A DNA stretch of 64,000 nt from Apostichopus japonicus. Taxonomy: Eukaryota; Echinodermata; Holothuroidea; Aspidochirotida; Stichopodidae. The first letter of the stretch is position 1. Each line of letters begins with the position of its first letter. The DNA lies in the NCBI RefSeq assembly GCF_037975245.1, contig NC_092566.1:9278001-9342000 (forward strand), in the 5' to 3' direction. The notes below the pieces were generated by a model, which was not told the DNA's origin, searched no databases, and worked only from the letters and a program-made list of their open reading frames with translations. Positions 1 to 23,940 of the stretch are shown in pieces. The position numbers were made by a program, and so were the translations under genes.

Positions 1-372
1 TGTAACGGATCAGATCCGGTTCCACTATAGTGGGTCGAATCCGGTTCTAACGTACACGTGTAGCGGATCAGACCCGGTCCCAGTGGAACGGATCAGATCC
101 GGTTCCAGTATAGTGGGTCGAATCCGGTTCTAACGTACACGTGTAGCGGATCATACCCGCGTTCCCAATGTAACGGATCAGATCCGGTTCCAGTATAGTG
201 TATCGAATCCGGTTCTAACGTACACGTGTAGCGGATCAGACCCGGTCCTAGTGTAACGGATCAGATCCGGTTCTAGTATAGTGGATCCAATCCGGTTCTA
301 ACGTTCAGGTGTAGCGGATCAGAACCGGTTCGACTGTATCGGATCAGATCCGGCTCTAGTGTATCGGGTTGT
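1..372. repeat. Satellite-like tandem repeat, ~83-86 bp period
   Basis: About 4.3 copies of a unit built from three related sub-blocks (AACGGATCAGATCCGGTT, GGTCGAATCCGGTTCTAACG and GTAGCGGATCAGACCCGG). The core word starts at 4, 87, 172 and 255. It begins at or before the window edge, so its full length is unknown. It lies where gene A intron 1 or its upstream flank should be. Confidence 0.9.
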
Positions 373-1735
<1,363 letters not shown>

Positions 1736-2084
1736 GGCGTAGGAACCGGGGGGCTGGGGGCGCCAGCCCCCCCCCCAGTGAAAAATGTGGAGGGGCGGAA
1801 GTATCATTCCGCCCCCCCCCCCCCCCGCTTCGCAAGTCAGAAAACCCCTTTTTCATTTCCAAATGAGAAAAAACATCTCATTTGGAGCACCAAATTGCAT
1901 CTAAGGCCTGGTGAAAATACAAAATTAAGTTTACAAAATGGAGTGGGTGTTGAAGTGTGCTATATTGCACCAAATTGCATCTGAGGCTACCTGGAAATGC
2001 ACCCCCTCCCCTTAGACCCCTCCCCCAGGCCGGCCATCAGTCTTCAGCCCCCCCCCCCCCCACTCAAAAGTACCTTCCTACGCC
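1736..2084. mobile_element. MITE-like non-autonomous DNA element with 10-bp terminal inverted repeats
   Basis: The ends GGCGTAGGAA (1736-1745) and TTCCTACGCC (2075-2084) are perfect inverted repeats. The ~349-bp interior is C/G-homopolymer rich and contains the word CACCAAATTGCATCT twice (1889 and 1969 areas). No coding capacity. Superfamily not assigned, and no clear target-site duplication was identified. Confidence 0.6.
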
Positions 2085-2375
2085 ACTGGATCATGTAATG
2101 TGTAATACAACATCATATTACTCGTCTGTAGTCTATAGTAGGATCGGTACATATTGGTGTTTATATGTTCTCGAAACAGATCTTACAATGATGTTTAATA
2201 TAAAGATGTTTCACATTAAGAACAATAACAGCAATCGTCAACTTTATGAATTTTAAATGCGAATTTGAAATTAAAATAATTTTTTTATATGGGAGGAGTC
2301 TTTGAATTATTACTAAAAGAAACAGTATTACTATATGCTTTGGCATTCTTTAGTGCTCGTTTTAATTTTTGTTGA

Positions 2376-10478
<8,103 letters not shown>

Positions 10479-11482
10479 ATCTCCAAACACCTCACCGAAC
10501 GTTGAGAAATGATGACACATTTTATTTGTTTCTTGTTTTTATATAAGAAAGCTAGAAAACGTGGGTGTTGTTGGACTTTCAAATCAAAGACACTTTGAGA
10601 CATCATGTTGGGGATATGTTGTATATACCAGTGCCAAAAAAATTATGATATGGTATTTATTTGTCTTTAAAGTTAACAACATCAAACGAAACATTGTGAT
10701 ACCGAGCCATATCAGTTGCCTGCGTAACTCGGCTCTGTTATTTATTTTTTCATCTCCTGGCCTATGGTATAGGAATATGAAGAACAACACATAGCAAGAC
10801 ATATCCGTGATGGCTCCATATAGAAAGACTAACTGGACTCCACCCAGTATTTTTGGATGGATTGTAAAGTTTACACACAAAAACATTAAATTATATGGTT
10901 CGTTTTTTTTTCTCGTTTTTTTCCGACATTGGTATAATTGTTTGTATGTTTGTGTGATTAATCTGTAAATATTACCACCGAGAAGTGTATGGCTTGAAAT
11001 AGACTTGATATTATAGGCCTACCATTAAAACCCGAGTACAACTGTGCCCCCCCCCCCCCTTGTTATGAGTACAAATACGAATGCAAGGCTCTAAGTGTGA
11101 GTATACGAGCAACTTTGCACAAGTATATCTATACTGAGTTTTACAAAGTGGGCGCGAGTTCAAATGAGAGTAATAACCTATAAGACATGGTTTGCCTAAC
11201 TTGACCCCCCCCCCCCCCACGACCCCCCTGTGGATGTCAGAGTTGTCCACGAACCCCTTACTTTTCGAGACACGATCTGAGTCATTATTATACTATATAT
11301 AATACGCATAACAGCCTGCAGTGTCTGTTTCATAATTCAGTTATTTATCGGTACTACTATGGCAACATAATATGGAACGCGAAAAGAGTTATTGATAGGT
11401 ACGACTTTTGTACAGTACTAAATTATATGATATATCAGATTTTAGTTCAACAAAAAGTACTCTAGTTTTGACTTTCAGAAAC
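10479..11482. other. Pitx-A 3' flank / probable 3' UTR
   Basis: No further coding sequence in frame. A confident polyadenylation signal was not picked; candidates are AT-rich words near 10885 and 11765-11780. Poly-C runs lie at 11047-11060 and 11204-11218, with a GAGTAC-rich dispersed repeat at 11030-11110. Confidence 0.4.
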
Positions 11483-11552
11483 GTCTCACGAACCCCCTGG
11501 GAAGGACTCACGCACCCCCTGGGGGTTCATGCACCCCAGTTAGGGAACCCCT
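11483..11552 (-). mobile_element. Terminal fragment of a hAT-like non-autonomous element
   Basis: Read on the minus strand it begins CAGGGGTTCCCTAACTGGGG, close to the CAGGGGTTCCCAAA terminus common among hAT (Charlie-like) MITEs, and contains an inner CCCCCTGGGGG inverted block. The opposite end was not found, so this is a solo end or a degraded copy. Confidence 0.45.
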
Positions 11553-13486
11553 GCTATAAGGGCTAGTAAAGAGTAAAGATAATTATGCTCGAGTAAAGGA
11601 CTCATGACATGTTTTGGATTTCTAGGCTACTAATAATATAGTACTATAGTTATTTGTCATCTCAAAGCGTCAAAACACAAATGGTCAAATTTTCTTTGAA
11701 CTCGAAACCAAAAAATGATCAAAAGTTATACTTTACACTTGTCTATATCGATCCGTTATTGTACATTAAAAATAACAATAAAAAGATAAAAAGATCGAGA
11801 TGATATTGTCTTTGTATTGTATTGATTTTTTTAGTTACTGATCATAATGTTGCGTTGTTTTGATATGCTGCTTACACCAATACCACGACGCACCCATTAT
11901 ATACATATGGGTTATGTTTGCACTGCAAGCTGTATCATCCCCCACCCCCTCCCCCACCCTCCCCAATACCACCTACCCCTGCTCAAACTACCACCGTCAT
12001 GCTGGAAGTATATTGTTTAATTTTAACACTAGAGCGAACCTGAAAGAAAAATAGTATCAGAGGTACATGGTAAATAAAATATGTATATATGAATAACGTG
12101 GAAATATGACAGTTATATTATTAATGACAGCTGGGAAGGTATAATACTAATATTTAAAATAATTAGTTTCAATATTTTTATTTTAACACAGATATCCCCC
12201 TCCCCCATCCTTCCTCTTCACGGGTAAAATAACAAATTTAGTCTCGAATCAAAAGTGAAAACTTGGTATCAGTTCAAATTCATACTTTTGATGTCCCGAT
12301 TTCCATGATAACACTGATCCTGTGTGATGTTATTCTAACAATACTTTACGTAGTGTTACCGAATGATAACACATTGTTGATGATACTAGAGAATCCGTGA
12401 TGCCATGATAGTATCAAAACTGTTTCTTTTAATGATGATATTATAGAAATTATACAACAACATTAATGATACATTTTAGATATTGAGCCAGAGGAGGTGA
12501 AATGTTAGCACACTACACCCCCAACTCATGTAAAAGCCCTCGGAACATTCCTTGTTTCACCACCGACTTCTTAAATTCCTTACATCACCTTCGATCCTCC
12601 TGATTGTTACACCATCCGTCGTTTACTTCATCCTCGCCAACATCCAAGCACAAAAAAATAATGTTATCGGAGAACATGCCCAAAAGTCACTTCGGTGGGT
12701 CCATTTTCGGACTTTCCTGACGTTACCGTTTTTCGGGCTTATAGAAAGCCGTTTTATTATTTAATCCATCATTTCAAGATATCAGTGATCGGGGATCTTT
12801 CATATATCTGGAAATTCTAATTCAGATATCTGAAATTCAATTCGAGATATCTGAAAATTGACTTTGAAGATATCGCAGATTTTAATTCGGATATCTGGAA
12901 TTATTTTCAGATATCCTGAAATTCTGGATTAAATGTAAAACGTTTTTTTCCATATATACGGAAGGATTTACACTATACTCATAGTAATTTCTATCGTGGT
13001 TCCGGATGCATGGACCAAGCAGAAGAAGGGAGACGTTTCTCTGACGTTTTCAAGGATGATTTAAAGATTAGTTTTCCTCTTCGCCAACATTAAATAGGAT
13101 TTTACCATTTTCATTTTCCTAGTAATTCCTATTGATATCGGTACCTCTCCCTCACGTGTCTTGGTCTTGTCTAAATTTACATTAGTGTGCAGGCAGTGGT
13201 ATAAAGAATTCCTTCTTAAAGGGTAAACTGTTAAGGGCAGGCCTATCATCTTGTTAAAGGTAACACTGTTGTCCCAAATTATGATAAAAAGTCAACCTAT
13301 ATCGTCATTCAAGTTCAAACGTCCACACGTGTGTCAAACTATCGCCCTTAAAGATGTTTTCATGTTGTAAGCAACAAAATAGTAGTATCTAAATGTAACT
13401 CTCCTTACATAGATATCTGAGAAGATACCTGAAAAGGAGAAATCCATAGGAAGAATTTTACTTTAAGCAGGAAGGTCTCTGCATGA
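11553..13486. other. Intergenic, no gene recognised
   Basis: AT-rich DNA with C-rich runs at 11940-11970 and 12195-12215. A degenerate array of AGATATCTGAAATT words spans about 12775-12930, with spacing of roughly 25-35 bp. Confidence 0.55.
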
Positions 13487-13775
13487 TTGTGCCAGGGAGT
13501 ACTCTGCTTCTACCAGGGAGCTCCCTGTTTCTATACCAGGGAGTTCCCTGTTTCTACCAGGGCGTTCCCTGCATGCTTCTACCAGGGAGTTCCCTGTTAC
13601 AAACAGGGAGTTCCCTGCTTCTATAGCAGAGAGTTCCATGTGTCTACCAGGGAGTTCCCTGTTTCTACCAGGGAGTTTTCTGCGTCTACCAGGGAGTTTC
13701 CTGTTTCTACCAGGGAGTTCCCTATTTCTACCAGGGAGTTCCCTGTTCTACCAGGGAGTTCCCTGCTTTCACATT
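13487..13775 (+). repeat. 21-bp minisatellite whose unit is a near-perfect hairpin (CAGGGAGTTCCCTG)
   Basis: About 13 copies of TTTCTACCAGGGAGTTCCCTG, with two-base-loop arms CAGGGA and TCCCTG. The 21-bp period (seven codons) keeps one frame open, giving an apparent repetitive REFPVST peptide; this is not taken as a gene. Confidence 0.92.
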
Positions 13776-16700
13776 GCCACCAATACGACATCACTATACA
13801 TGTAACGTCATAGAACTCACTTTAATGTGTTCCAGCTTAGATCTATTAAAGGAGAAAAGAGGACCGCTTATTTTGCCCTTTTATTTATCCTTATATGAAT
13901 TTGACAGGCAACATATCTCAAGTGTTTTATAAACGGAACATCATACAACGTTGTATATACATATCAAATCCGATGGAAAACACAAAAGGGAGGAGGAAGA
14001 AAGAGATTCCAGTGTCGATGATGTCTTTTTACGGAGGTCTTTGAACTTCAACGTACCTCTTCAGTGTCCTTCCTTTCTTTCGCTCTCCCCTCTCTCTTGG
14101 GGGGCGGGGGGAGGCGACAACGACCGTGTGAACGACACTCACCCTATGCCAATATAAATATCCCTTTATCTCTACTTTGAATTCAAGACCTTTTGTGAGG
14201 CATAATAGGAAATAACAATGCTTACAACACAAGGTCGCCTTTCAAATCCACCCATACATACAATTATAAATAAATGAAAACTTCATATTATACAAAGGAT
14301 TAAAAGAGAAACTGTCTGACGATGATCAAACAAAAAAAATCTTATTATGATTGTAAACTATTTCCTAGAGTATGCGTTTAACCCTAACCTTTTATTTAAC
14401 TGTCTCAGAGACGGTTTTTATATGCAATTGATATTTTGTCCGGGGGTAAATTATTTTAATAACATCGCTCATAGCTAAAAAAAATATATATATATTGAAA
14501 AACAAAAAATGAAAAATCTGGTTATTTTCATAAACCTATAGCCTCCCCATTTGTTTTCTTACTCATGGGACATCCACCTTTCATGCTTTCTCATGTCTTG
14601 TTTAATTCTTTCTCGCTCCTCTCTTTACTTGCAATTCTTTGCTAACGTGTGTAACAGATAATTGAAACCGTTTAAGGAAGTCGGTGTAGTTTTCTTTTCA
14701 TTTACATTTAAGGTAGAGAGAGTGAGAGAGAGAGAGAGAGAGAGAGGTGGAGAGATGGAGAGAAGACTCTTCAACTAGGGATGTATAATTGATCCATCTC
14801 ACCCTGCATTGTAATTGCTTCAAATCCCTTAATGAATGTCATTAACAAAACCGTTGGTTTGGATGGCGCCGCAGGCCTATAGGGTTCTCTATAACGAGAC
14901 GTTATACACTGTATATCAGCAGTCAAACAAACATGCCCAAGCTGTAGAAGAAATGGATGGAAAAAAATGTATGAGATAAGAATATGATCTCAAAATAACA
15001 CTCTCTGTGAAACAAAACTCTTGTCTTCACCAAAAGATAATGATATTCTTTGTAGGCTTGATGTATGGAATAGTTCAAGATAATATTACCATTTTTTTTG
15101 TGTTATCACGTAAAGGATAGTAAAACGGAAATATTTTCTATTTCTATCTATTTAACTAAATAGGGCATAAACAAAAAGGATGTTTAATTTGGAGTGCCAT
15201 GTGTAAAAAATAAACCAAGAAATTATGCATTTTGAGGATAAAAAGGAACAAAAGGAACTTTGCATTGTTACAGACGATGAAACAAAATCCTATCACGGCA
15301 TACTGCAATTTAGTACCATGTTTTAGTATTTGAGATATTCTGCGCTGCCGAGGCTTGATGTATTCAGTCTTTTGTTTAATACAACACGAGTGTTACGGTC
15401 TTCAATATGTAGCCTTCTTCATGTTTACAACGCATTAAGTACCTATTTGTCAAGTAGTAAAATATATAGTCTGAATTTATTTGTTGAAGCCATGTTGTTA
15501 TTTTTTTGTTTTCATTAAATATTATGTTTATATTGAACAAGTAGCATTTTATGAAACAGTCAATTTTCATAAACAATTAAAGTTTCGATCTGAGGAGGTG
15601 ACGTCACCTCTCAGATGTGCGTTAACACATACTATTTCAGGCTTTATACAAAATTAAAGATGAACATCTTGACACACGAAAGAAAAGAAAAATATATTTG
15701 CATGCCTTTCAAATGTTTCTATGCCCTATTTTGTAAAACTAGATAAAATTATTCTTAAATTCTGACGTCATCACTGAGACCAGTATTTTGCGGTTGGGAA
15801 GCAAATAGTTTACTATCATTCTGAGCAAGACACATAACACTTCTTGTCAGACTGTACAAGAAAGGGGGTCAGAGGGGGGTGGGGTGGCCCATCCCCGGTG
15901 GATTGCTATACTCAAGGAACGAAAATGCCGGGCATTCAAACTCGCGATATGCGTCATTGTGCAGTTAGTCGCTATTTAAATTTGGCTAATGTTGGCGTAC
16001 ACATTGATATGTATATACAGTTGGTTAGGCTGCATCTTGGGACGTACACTGTAAGTAACACTATTGTGCGTACGTAGAGCTATAGGGAGCTAGGTCCTGA
16101 CAATAGCACCAATGTTTGTCACAGAATATAGATGAGTCACGAAGTTCGTTTTATACTTCTAAGATGGTCCAATCAGTATTCCGACATCAAGGTCACGATC
16201 TTTCAGGATCGTTTACTTTTCTACTAGTAAAGAGCAGTTCAGTGAGGAAATTCCAAGTAGTTGTTTCCAGTACGTAGTTGTTATGAATATTTTTTTTTAA
16301 AGATGCATCATTTTCTGAACTTTGGAACTATAGTTTAATGTAAGTGATCGGATATATATCACATTATACATAACATCATCAACTTAAGCAAAAATGAAAT
16401 GGTTGTTATAGCGCAAACACAGACAGACAGACAGACAGACACAAGACAACAAGGTTTAGTGATCTGACCGTTTCCAGTTTAGCATGAATGTACAATGAGG
16501 TAACCGGCTACTAAACTCGTGATTATTATCGCTCGTTAACATGAAGGATTCAATAGGGGGCCCTGACATAACTGTACCGAGGTGTAAGGCCACTGGGACC
16601 GTTATGTTACGGGTCCACTTTTTGACGTCTTTATGTTTCGTTCAGTATCCGTGGTTACATCCTACATCCTAATTAGCTATTACAGCTTATATTCCAAATA

Positions 16701-18475
16701 ACCAGACTTTTGTATTTATATATATATTTATATATATATATATATACATACAAACATACATACATACATACACACATACACGCATACATACAGACATACG
16801 ATATGGGGCGATGAATTTCTATGTCAGATGAGATTTTTAAAATATAGATAATTTCCTCATTTGTGCAAACTGCGGGGAAAATAAATGATTTGTTTCAGTT
16901 TCCTTGAATTACACTTTGTGTGATTTTATTCAAAATAAGTCATAAAATGGACATTGAAGTATCGTTGATGATTCTCACATTCACAATCCACGTCACCACA
17001 TCACCAATCACGTGACCAGCTTGAGAGAGGAACATTTTGAGTGTTTTTAATTTTCACTTAAAATTCATAACCCCCTGTTTTACTTCTACCACCGCTTACC
17101 TAAGGGAGTATACAATAGGTAATATATGTCTCTTTAATTCGCCTGTTGCAATTCTGTTATCCTGTTATTAATCTTCAAAAGATATATGGTATTTCCCGCC
17201 CCCCTTTTATTTGATATCTGAATGTTTTTAGTTTTTTTTTCTCTTTTGATTTTTTTTTTCTTGGCCAAACAGTTCTAATTAAAAAAAGCAAATTCTCTAT
17301 ATTGTACTCATATAATACAATTTCTTTTTCATCTTCATCAAAGTCCAATTTAATACAGATTTGGGAAGGTTTTATTAACATTTTAATCGCATGGATAAAG
17401 AATGTTCCTTCCTCTCTCACCTTTTTTCCCCCTTCTTCATCTTTTGCTTCTTCTTATTCTTCTCTCCTCTTCCCTTTTCTTATTTATATAACTCTTTTAT
17501 TTTATTTAAATCCGTCGTTCGCTATAAGTAGTACCGATTTGCAATATGCAGGGTTTCCTGTGAAATGATTGATCATAGCATATACAGCACGCGTAACCTA
17601 CGCCGTCGCTTAGGAATGAAAACAAAAGGGCGTTTGAGCGTACACAATTGCCCACTCGAAATTGCCTCTTTTTTTTCTATTTTTTCTTCTTTTTTTTACA
17701 ATTATTACGGGTTCCTATAAACTGGATTTATTGAGATAAATGAGCCCTATTTAAGATTTCAAAAGTTTGAGTAACGGGTCGATCTTTTTCTTCTGTCATT
17801 TGTCTGCCTGGGGTAAAACAAGTTTAGTCGGTTATAATTTGCTTTTCTCAAACGTTCACAATAATTATTAAAGGCTTCTTTCTTTTTCTTTCTCCCCATT
17901 GTATCCGAGAAGTTAATTAAACTAGTTCATTATATTGTTATATATATAGGGGAGAAGAGAGCAACCTGGGAGATGGTCTGGTATCGTATTGCAAAGAGGT
18001 TTAAATACCAGAAAACCCATCAATGTTCTTTCTGTTGTGTCAGTTGAGGAAACAGAAGAAGATAAATGTTGAACGATTTCAGTTACCTCATTTAAACATC
18101 TTTCCTTTTTCTTCTAATTCTTCTTCTTCTTCTTCTCCTTTTTACTTTTCTCCTTTTTAGTTCGACTCAATTTGAAGTAAGTTTGAAGCTAATTTTTCTT
18201 GTCTTCGGTCAGATAAAATGACTGCCAAAAATCCTTAAAGTACCGTCATGAGATTACAGGATTTCCATTATTATTGAGGAAAATAGGAAAGCAGGTGACA
18301 AATGCACTGGTGCTGCCCTAGGCATATGTATAATAGCGACAATAGCATTAAACTGATTGACGATTTTAGTTTAGAAGAAAAGGCTGGAGAGAAAAAGAAT
18401 ACGTTTCGCTGTAAATAAAAGTTAGCTGTTTTCTTCTGCTTCTTCCTCTTCTTCCTTTTCTTCTTCTTCTTCTTC
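13776..18475. other. Intergenic, no gene recognised; simple repeats
   Basis: Contains (GA)n at 14716-14750, a 16-bp perfect palindrome with a CRE core at 15595-15610, (ACAG)n at 16419-16442, mixed (TA)n/(CATA)n at 16716-16800, and pyrimidine-rich CTT runs at 17400-17480 and 18115-18160. Confidence 0.55.
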
Positions 18476-19459
<984 letters not shown>

Positions 19460-22015
19460 ATTTTTATAATATAAAACGTTAGAAAAAAAGAAGTAATCGA
19501 AAAGCAATGTAATTGCTTAAAAGATTAATGAGCTATTTTTATTCTTCTTTCTCTGATTTCTCTTTAGTTGAAGCGAAGATAAGCCGAGTAGATGAAACCG
19601 AACGCCCAAGCATACGCAAGAGTTCTTCATAAATATGCATATGGCTTTAAACTCGAGCGGTCTTGTGCTTTTTCGGATTCACATGTAATCCGTTAGCTTT
19701 TAACGGCTTATGAGTCTCTTTTCAAAATAAAGTACTTCATGAGAAAATTTCTCAAACACTGTTCGCTTTAAAAAGAGCAAAAAGAAGAATGAGAAAAAGA
19801 AGAAGAAGATGAAGATGAAGAAAGAGAGAAAGAAGTAAGAAGGAAGGACAAATAATATATACTATCAGTTTAAACGTATATTTATTTAAAAAGAAAGAAA
19901 GCAACACCCGCCGTCAAAGTGAACTTCAGTCATGACTTTCTGTGTTCTTTTTGCAAATTCTAACCTAAATGTCATTTCAACTATACACGGCATTATGTAA
20001 AAAGCTGAATGATCGCAGTATAGGGCTCATCAATATTCTCACTGGCTGATGTTGACGGTACTTCGAAAAAGGAACTTCCCGCCAAAAGAAAGTATACCGA
20101 GTTGAGGGGAAGGTGTCATGAACCAAGGTCCTGGGTAATCAGTAGCCGTGTGATTTGGGCAGAAATATATTATATGGGATTGAATATACACTGGAATTGG
20201 AAAAGGGTTTAACATGTCAATTATTCTTTTTATGACAGACTTGCAAGTGAAATTCAATTGCATTCATTTTGTATTTAATTTTGACATGTCGTTCTCAAGA
20301 TAATGATAGGTGAAATTCAAGTCATATCTTAGCACCAATGGTAAACTTGAAGAGAGCAGCTGTAATGCCATAGAGTCATATTGACGAAGAAATTATTTGT
20401 TTACTTCATTTATCATTGTGACTCCCTCCTCTCCTTTTCAATGTTGTATCGCATTGCCCAAGTAGGGATGCAGCTTTATCTTTAAGTGTATGCGTAGTTT
20501 CCAAGACAAAGTCAAATCAAAGTGTAGAATTCATCTAAAAAAATGGAATCTATATATATAAAAAATGGAATATATATATATATATATACACATATATATT
20601 GAAGATATGCTCCCGCTCAATCCCTTTTAATGCGAATGACAAAACAACTCAACGGCAACTACTGACAGCCCAATAGTTCAATTTTTTTATTTTAAATAGT
20701 ATAAATTTAATAGATTTGCATTTGAATGCTGGAAAACAACATCACGACCATTTTCCATCTGTCAAATAACAAGTACACGCGGTAATCAATTATTTATCTT
20801 GTATAATTTTTGATAAAATATTTCAAAAAGTGAAACCGAAAATAACAAAAGTGATACATTTGTGGTCGTTTTTCGTTTGTTTTTTTCTTTTTGTATTGTG
20901 GTCAATACATTCAAATATTAGACATCTTCTTCTTGGTCATATAATAAATTTATCGATCCACATTTTAACAAACCGCATTTCCATGATAGACATTGCCGAC
21001 TTATTAATACCACTCTTATCTGGTTTACTTTTTTTTAACCAAGCATGTTCGTTTTTAGACGTCCGAAGGAATAATATTAAATATAAAATTATGAAAACAG
21101 TAAGAAAGAAAATTGTATATAGCTGGAGATGGCAACGTATCATAAAATTCGGAGATATAGATTTTAATGTATATTGAATAAATGAAAAAAAAAATATGAA
21201 AATCCCTGAGAAAACAATCATGGTACTAAAACATTAAGTTCCTTTTCTATACCTATAATAAGATTTTCTGAATAATTATAAGTGGCTGTCTTGAATTCAT
21301 AATTGCAGGTTATAAAGGAATAACCAAATCTTTTTTTATTTTTTATAGGAATGTATGCATAACCACAAATGGGTACACAGACCAAAATCCTTCTTGTTGG
21401 AAGTTAGTGAGCTATATGGAGGGCAAATAAACGAAACATCTGCATATATTATATCTGTTTTTCTCATTCAACTTATTAATGCATCTCTGAACTTAATTGG
21501 CGGAAAATGTGGTTCATATATATTGATCATCGTGTGTACTCTACCAATAATCTATAAACCAGGTCATTAGGCTGGTTAAAAACAAGGCTGAGAACGTTGT
21601 ATTCCAAACGTAGTGCGTTATGGGTAAAGAAACATTAATAACATGCAGTTTACCGCCATGGTTTTAGGCAACTTGTTACCGCGTAAAAATATTAGAAATT
21701 ACCATTATTCATCTTAGATTAATAGTTTGATGCCATGTAATTATTAAAATATTTTCTCTTTCCCTTTGTCTTATCTATAACATTATTTTAACGACAGTAT
21801 GATATTAAACCATTACGATTGCATATTTCGATATTTGAAATATTTTGAAAAAGTAAACTTCTCATTTATGGAGTTCTTAAATGTTCAATCAATTTAATTT
21901 CAGATCATCAACCATCTAGTCAATTAATCTATTATGATTTGTTGCAATTGAAACGATTTTTGATTTTCTGCTAAATTTTATTGATTATTCTTGTCATATC
22001 GTTTTTTTCTATACA

Positions 22016-22048
<33 letters not shown>

Positions 22049-23473
22049 CTTTCTTTATATTATACGGTTCGATTTCCCGTTCTAGCGAGAAATGTTATTT
22101 GGTCTAATATGATAATAAACAATATTGCACAAAGTTAAGACACCCTTACGAATGTTCCACCAAACTTACCTTTATCTAGAAAATAATTAACGATGACATT
22201 GGGTGATAGATATGCCTATAAATACCTCATTTGGGGTGCCTATGAGCGGCAAACAAACAAAAAACTTTAGCTCAACGTTTGTATTGTTAACATTAAATAT
22301 ATTTCATACGCTATCAAAAACATTTTATCATTTAAATATGGTAGTTCATTGTCTCCTGAAGCATTTATGGCGAAATTCCGTCCGAAGGCGATGACGTCAG
22401 TTACCTGGTATAGTGAAAAAATGTCGTGTGTCTATGTGTGTTACCAATTCTTAACTTCATCTTAACTTCATCTGAAGATCTTTCGGTTGAAATAATCCTG
22501 CTTTTTATTTATTTTCTTTGATTATATATTTATTTATTTGGTTGCTTTCTATTTAGCATATACTCCATTGAGGCTATATTAACTGTTAACTTGAAATGCA
22601 AGTAACTAACTAAACTTGACAATTACAATCATTTGAAAGTAGCTTTTCACGAGATCGTCCAAAACTAGATGACATGCAGTTGTTGAAAATGTTTGCTGTC
22701 ATTTCCTAAAGCTCTCATAGACAAACACTTTCAAACGCTACCGGTTTTTGGTACAGTTTAGGTTACAAACGTCAACGAAAATGCCGTAAACTGACTAATC
22801 TCAGTCAGTCCACAAAGCGACAAAGTTACCGTCTAACAATTCCATTATTAAACAGCGCTCTACATTCCACTACCACGTATAGGGCTATACAAGGCTATTC
22901 CAGGTTATCTTTTTGTTATGGTATAGTATAACTGTTTTGGTGGTCGTCATTTTGTGATCCATTCCTTGTGGGTTATCGTAAATGGTCTGATCGATAAGCG
23001 AATGTAATGGAGCAAGATGGTTAACAAAGAGGACAAACTCCTCCAAGAAGGGGTAAGAAAGGCCTTGCAAAAAGATCAACCGTGGGCCTTATATACCAAG
23101 AATCTAAAACACAATAGAAAAAATAACAATAGAGAACAAGCAAATGAGGAAACTGTTAGTACTATGTAGAAGAACAATAGGCAAGGTATACCATTTTACA
23201 CCACGAAAGTAATCACATTGTTGTTTTGTACTATGAATGGATATATTGATGTGTTATTATTTTGTTATAAAGTTGACTTTAGTTGTTTTGTGTAAGGTTA
23301 ATTCAGTATAATTTATTAACTAAGTAATGTTAGTGTGATTATAAAACAACATATTAGTTTAATATCAATTGTCAGCATGTAAGTTTTATTTTTCTCTTGT
23401 TTGTTTTGTTTCGTCAAACGGGAAGTGAATTTCTAAACAAGATTTTTAGTTATAAATAATTGTTACTTTGCCA
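19460..23473. other. Intergenic, no gene recognised
   Basis: AT-rich. Contains GAA-rich purine runs at 19780-19850 and (TA)n at 20555-20600 and 22010-22050. The longest open frames are low-complexity AT-driven and show no domain. Confidence 0.5.
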
Positions 23474-23940
23474 ATGGTACAAGAATTGATGTGAAGATGC
23501 TTGAGCAATCTAGGAAAGTTGCTCAGCGGGTAATCGGTGTTCAATTACCATCGTTAGAGTACTTGTATCATGAGAGGGTCTGCAATAAAGTGAAACGAAT
23601 CATGCAAGACCCAACACACCCCTTTGTTTGAGCACTACATTTACAACCGCTCTGGACTACGTTAATGCCCACCACATACACTTAGGGGCCGCTACAGATA
23701 CTCATTTGTGGCTAACTCTATCCATATATTTAAGTCACAAGTGAGAAGATAAGTTTCTTATTTGTGGGACTTGCTGTATATTTGTTTGTATTACTGTATG
23801 TGTATCGCAGTCTATAAATACTTATACTATTGCTTTTCTTTTTCTTCTTTTCTTTTATCGTTTACGACCTGTGTAAGACGAATTTCCGATTGTGGACAAT
23901 AAATTCAAATTCAATTCAGTTCAATAAAGGAATAATAAGA
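23474..23940 (+). mobile_element. Frameshifted non-LTR retrotransposon 3' end
   Basis: Translation from 23478 gives IDVKMLEQSRKVAQRVIGVQ, then EYLYHERV and DPTHPLF; after frameshifts it continues EHYIYNRSGLR and RYRYSFVANSIHIFK, then a stop. The HPLF...RSGLRY...RYRYSFV.NSI pattern is the LINE C-terminus. A 3' UTR follows, ending AATTCAAATTCAATTCAG. Inactive; clade not assigned. Confidence 0.8.

Noticed and set aside
13487-13775. CRISPR-like array of palindromic repeats
   Set aside because: Units are contiguous at a 21-bp period with no unique spacers, and the genome is animal; it is a minisatellite.
15880-15985. tRNA-like minus-strand segment with a B-box-like GAGTTTGAATGCC
   Set aside because: A box weak, no convincing cloverleaf stems or tail; too degenerate to call.
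20830-21177. 115-codon hydrophobic frame
   Set aside because: Begins at GTG, AT-driven composition, no recognisable domain and overlapping frames on the other strand.
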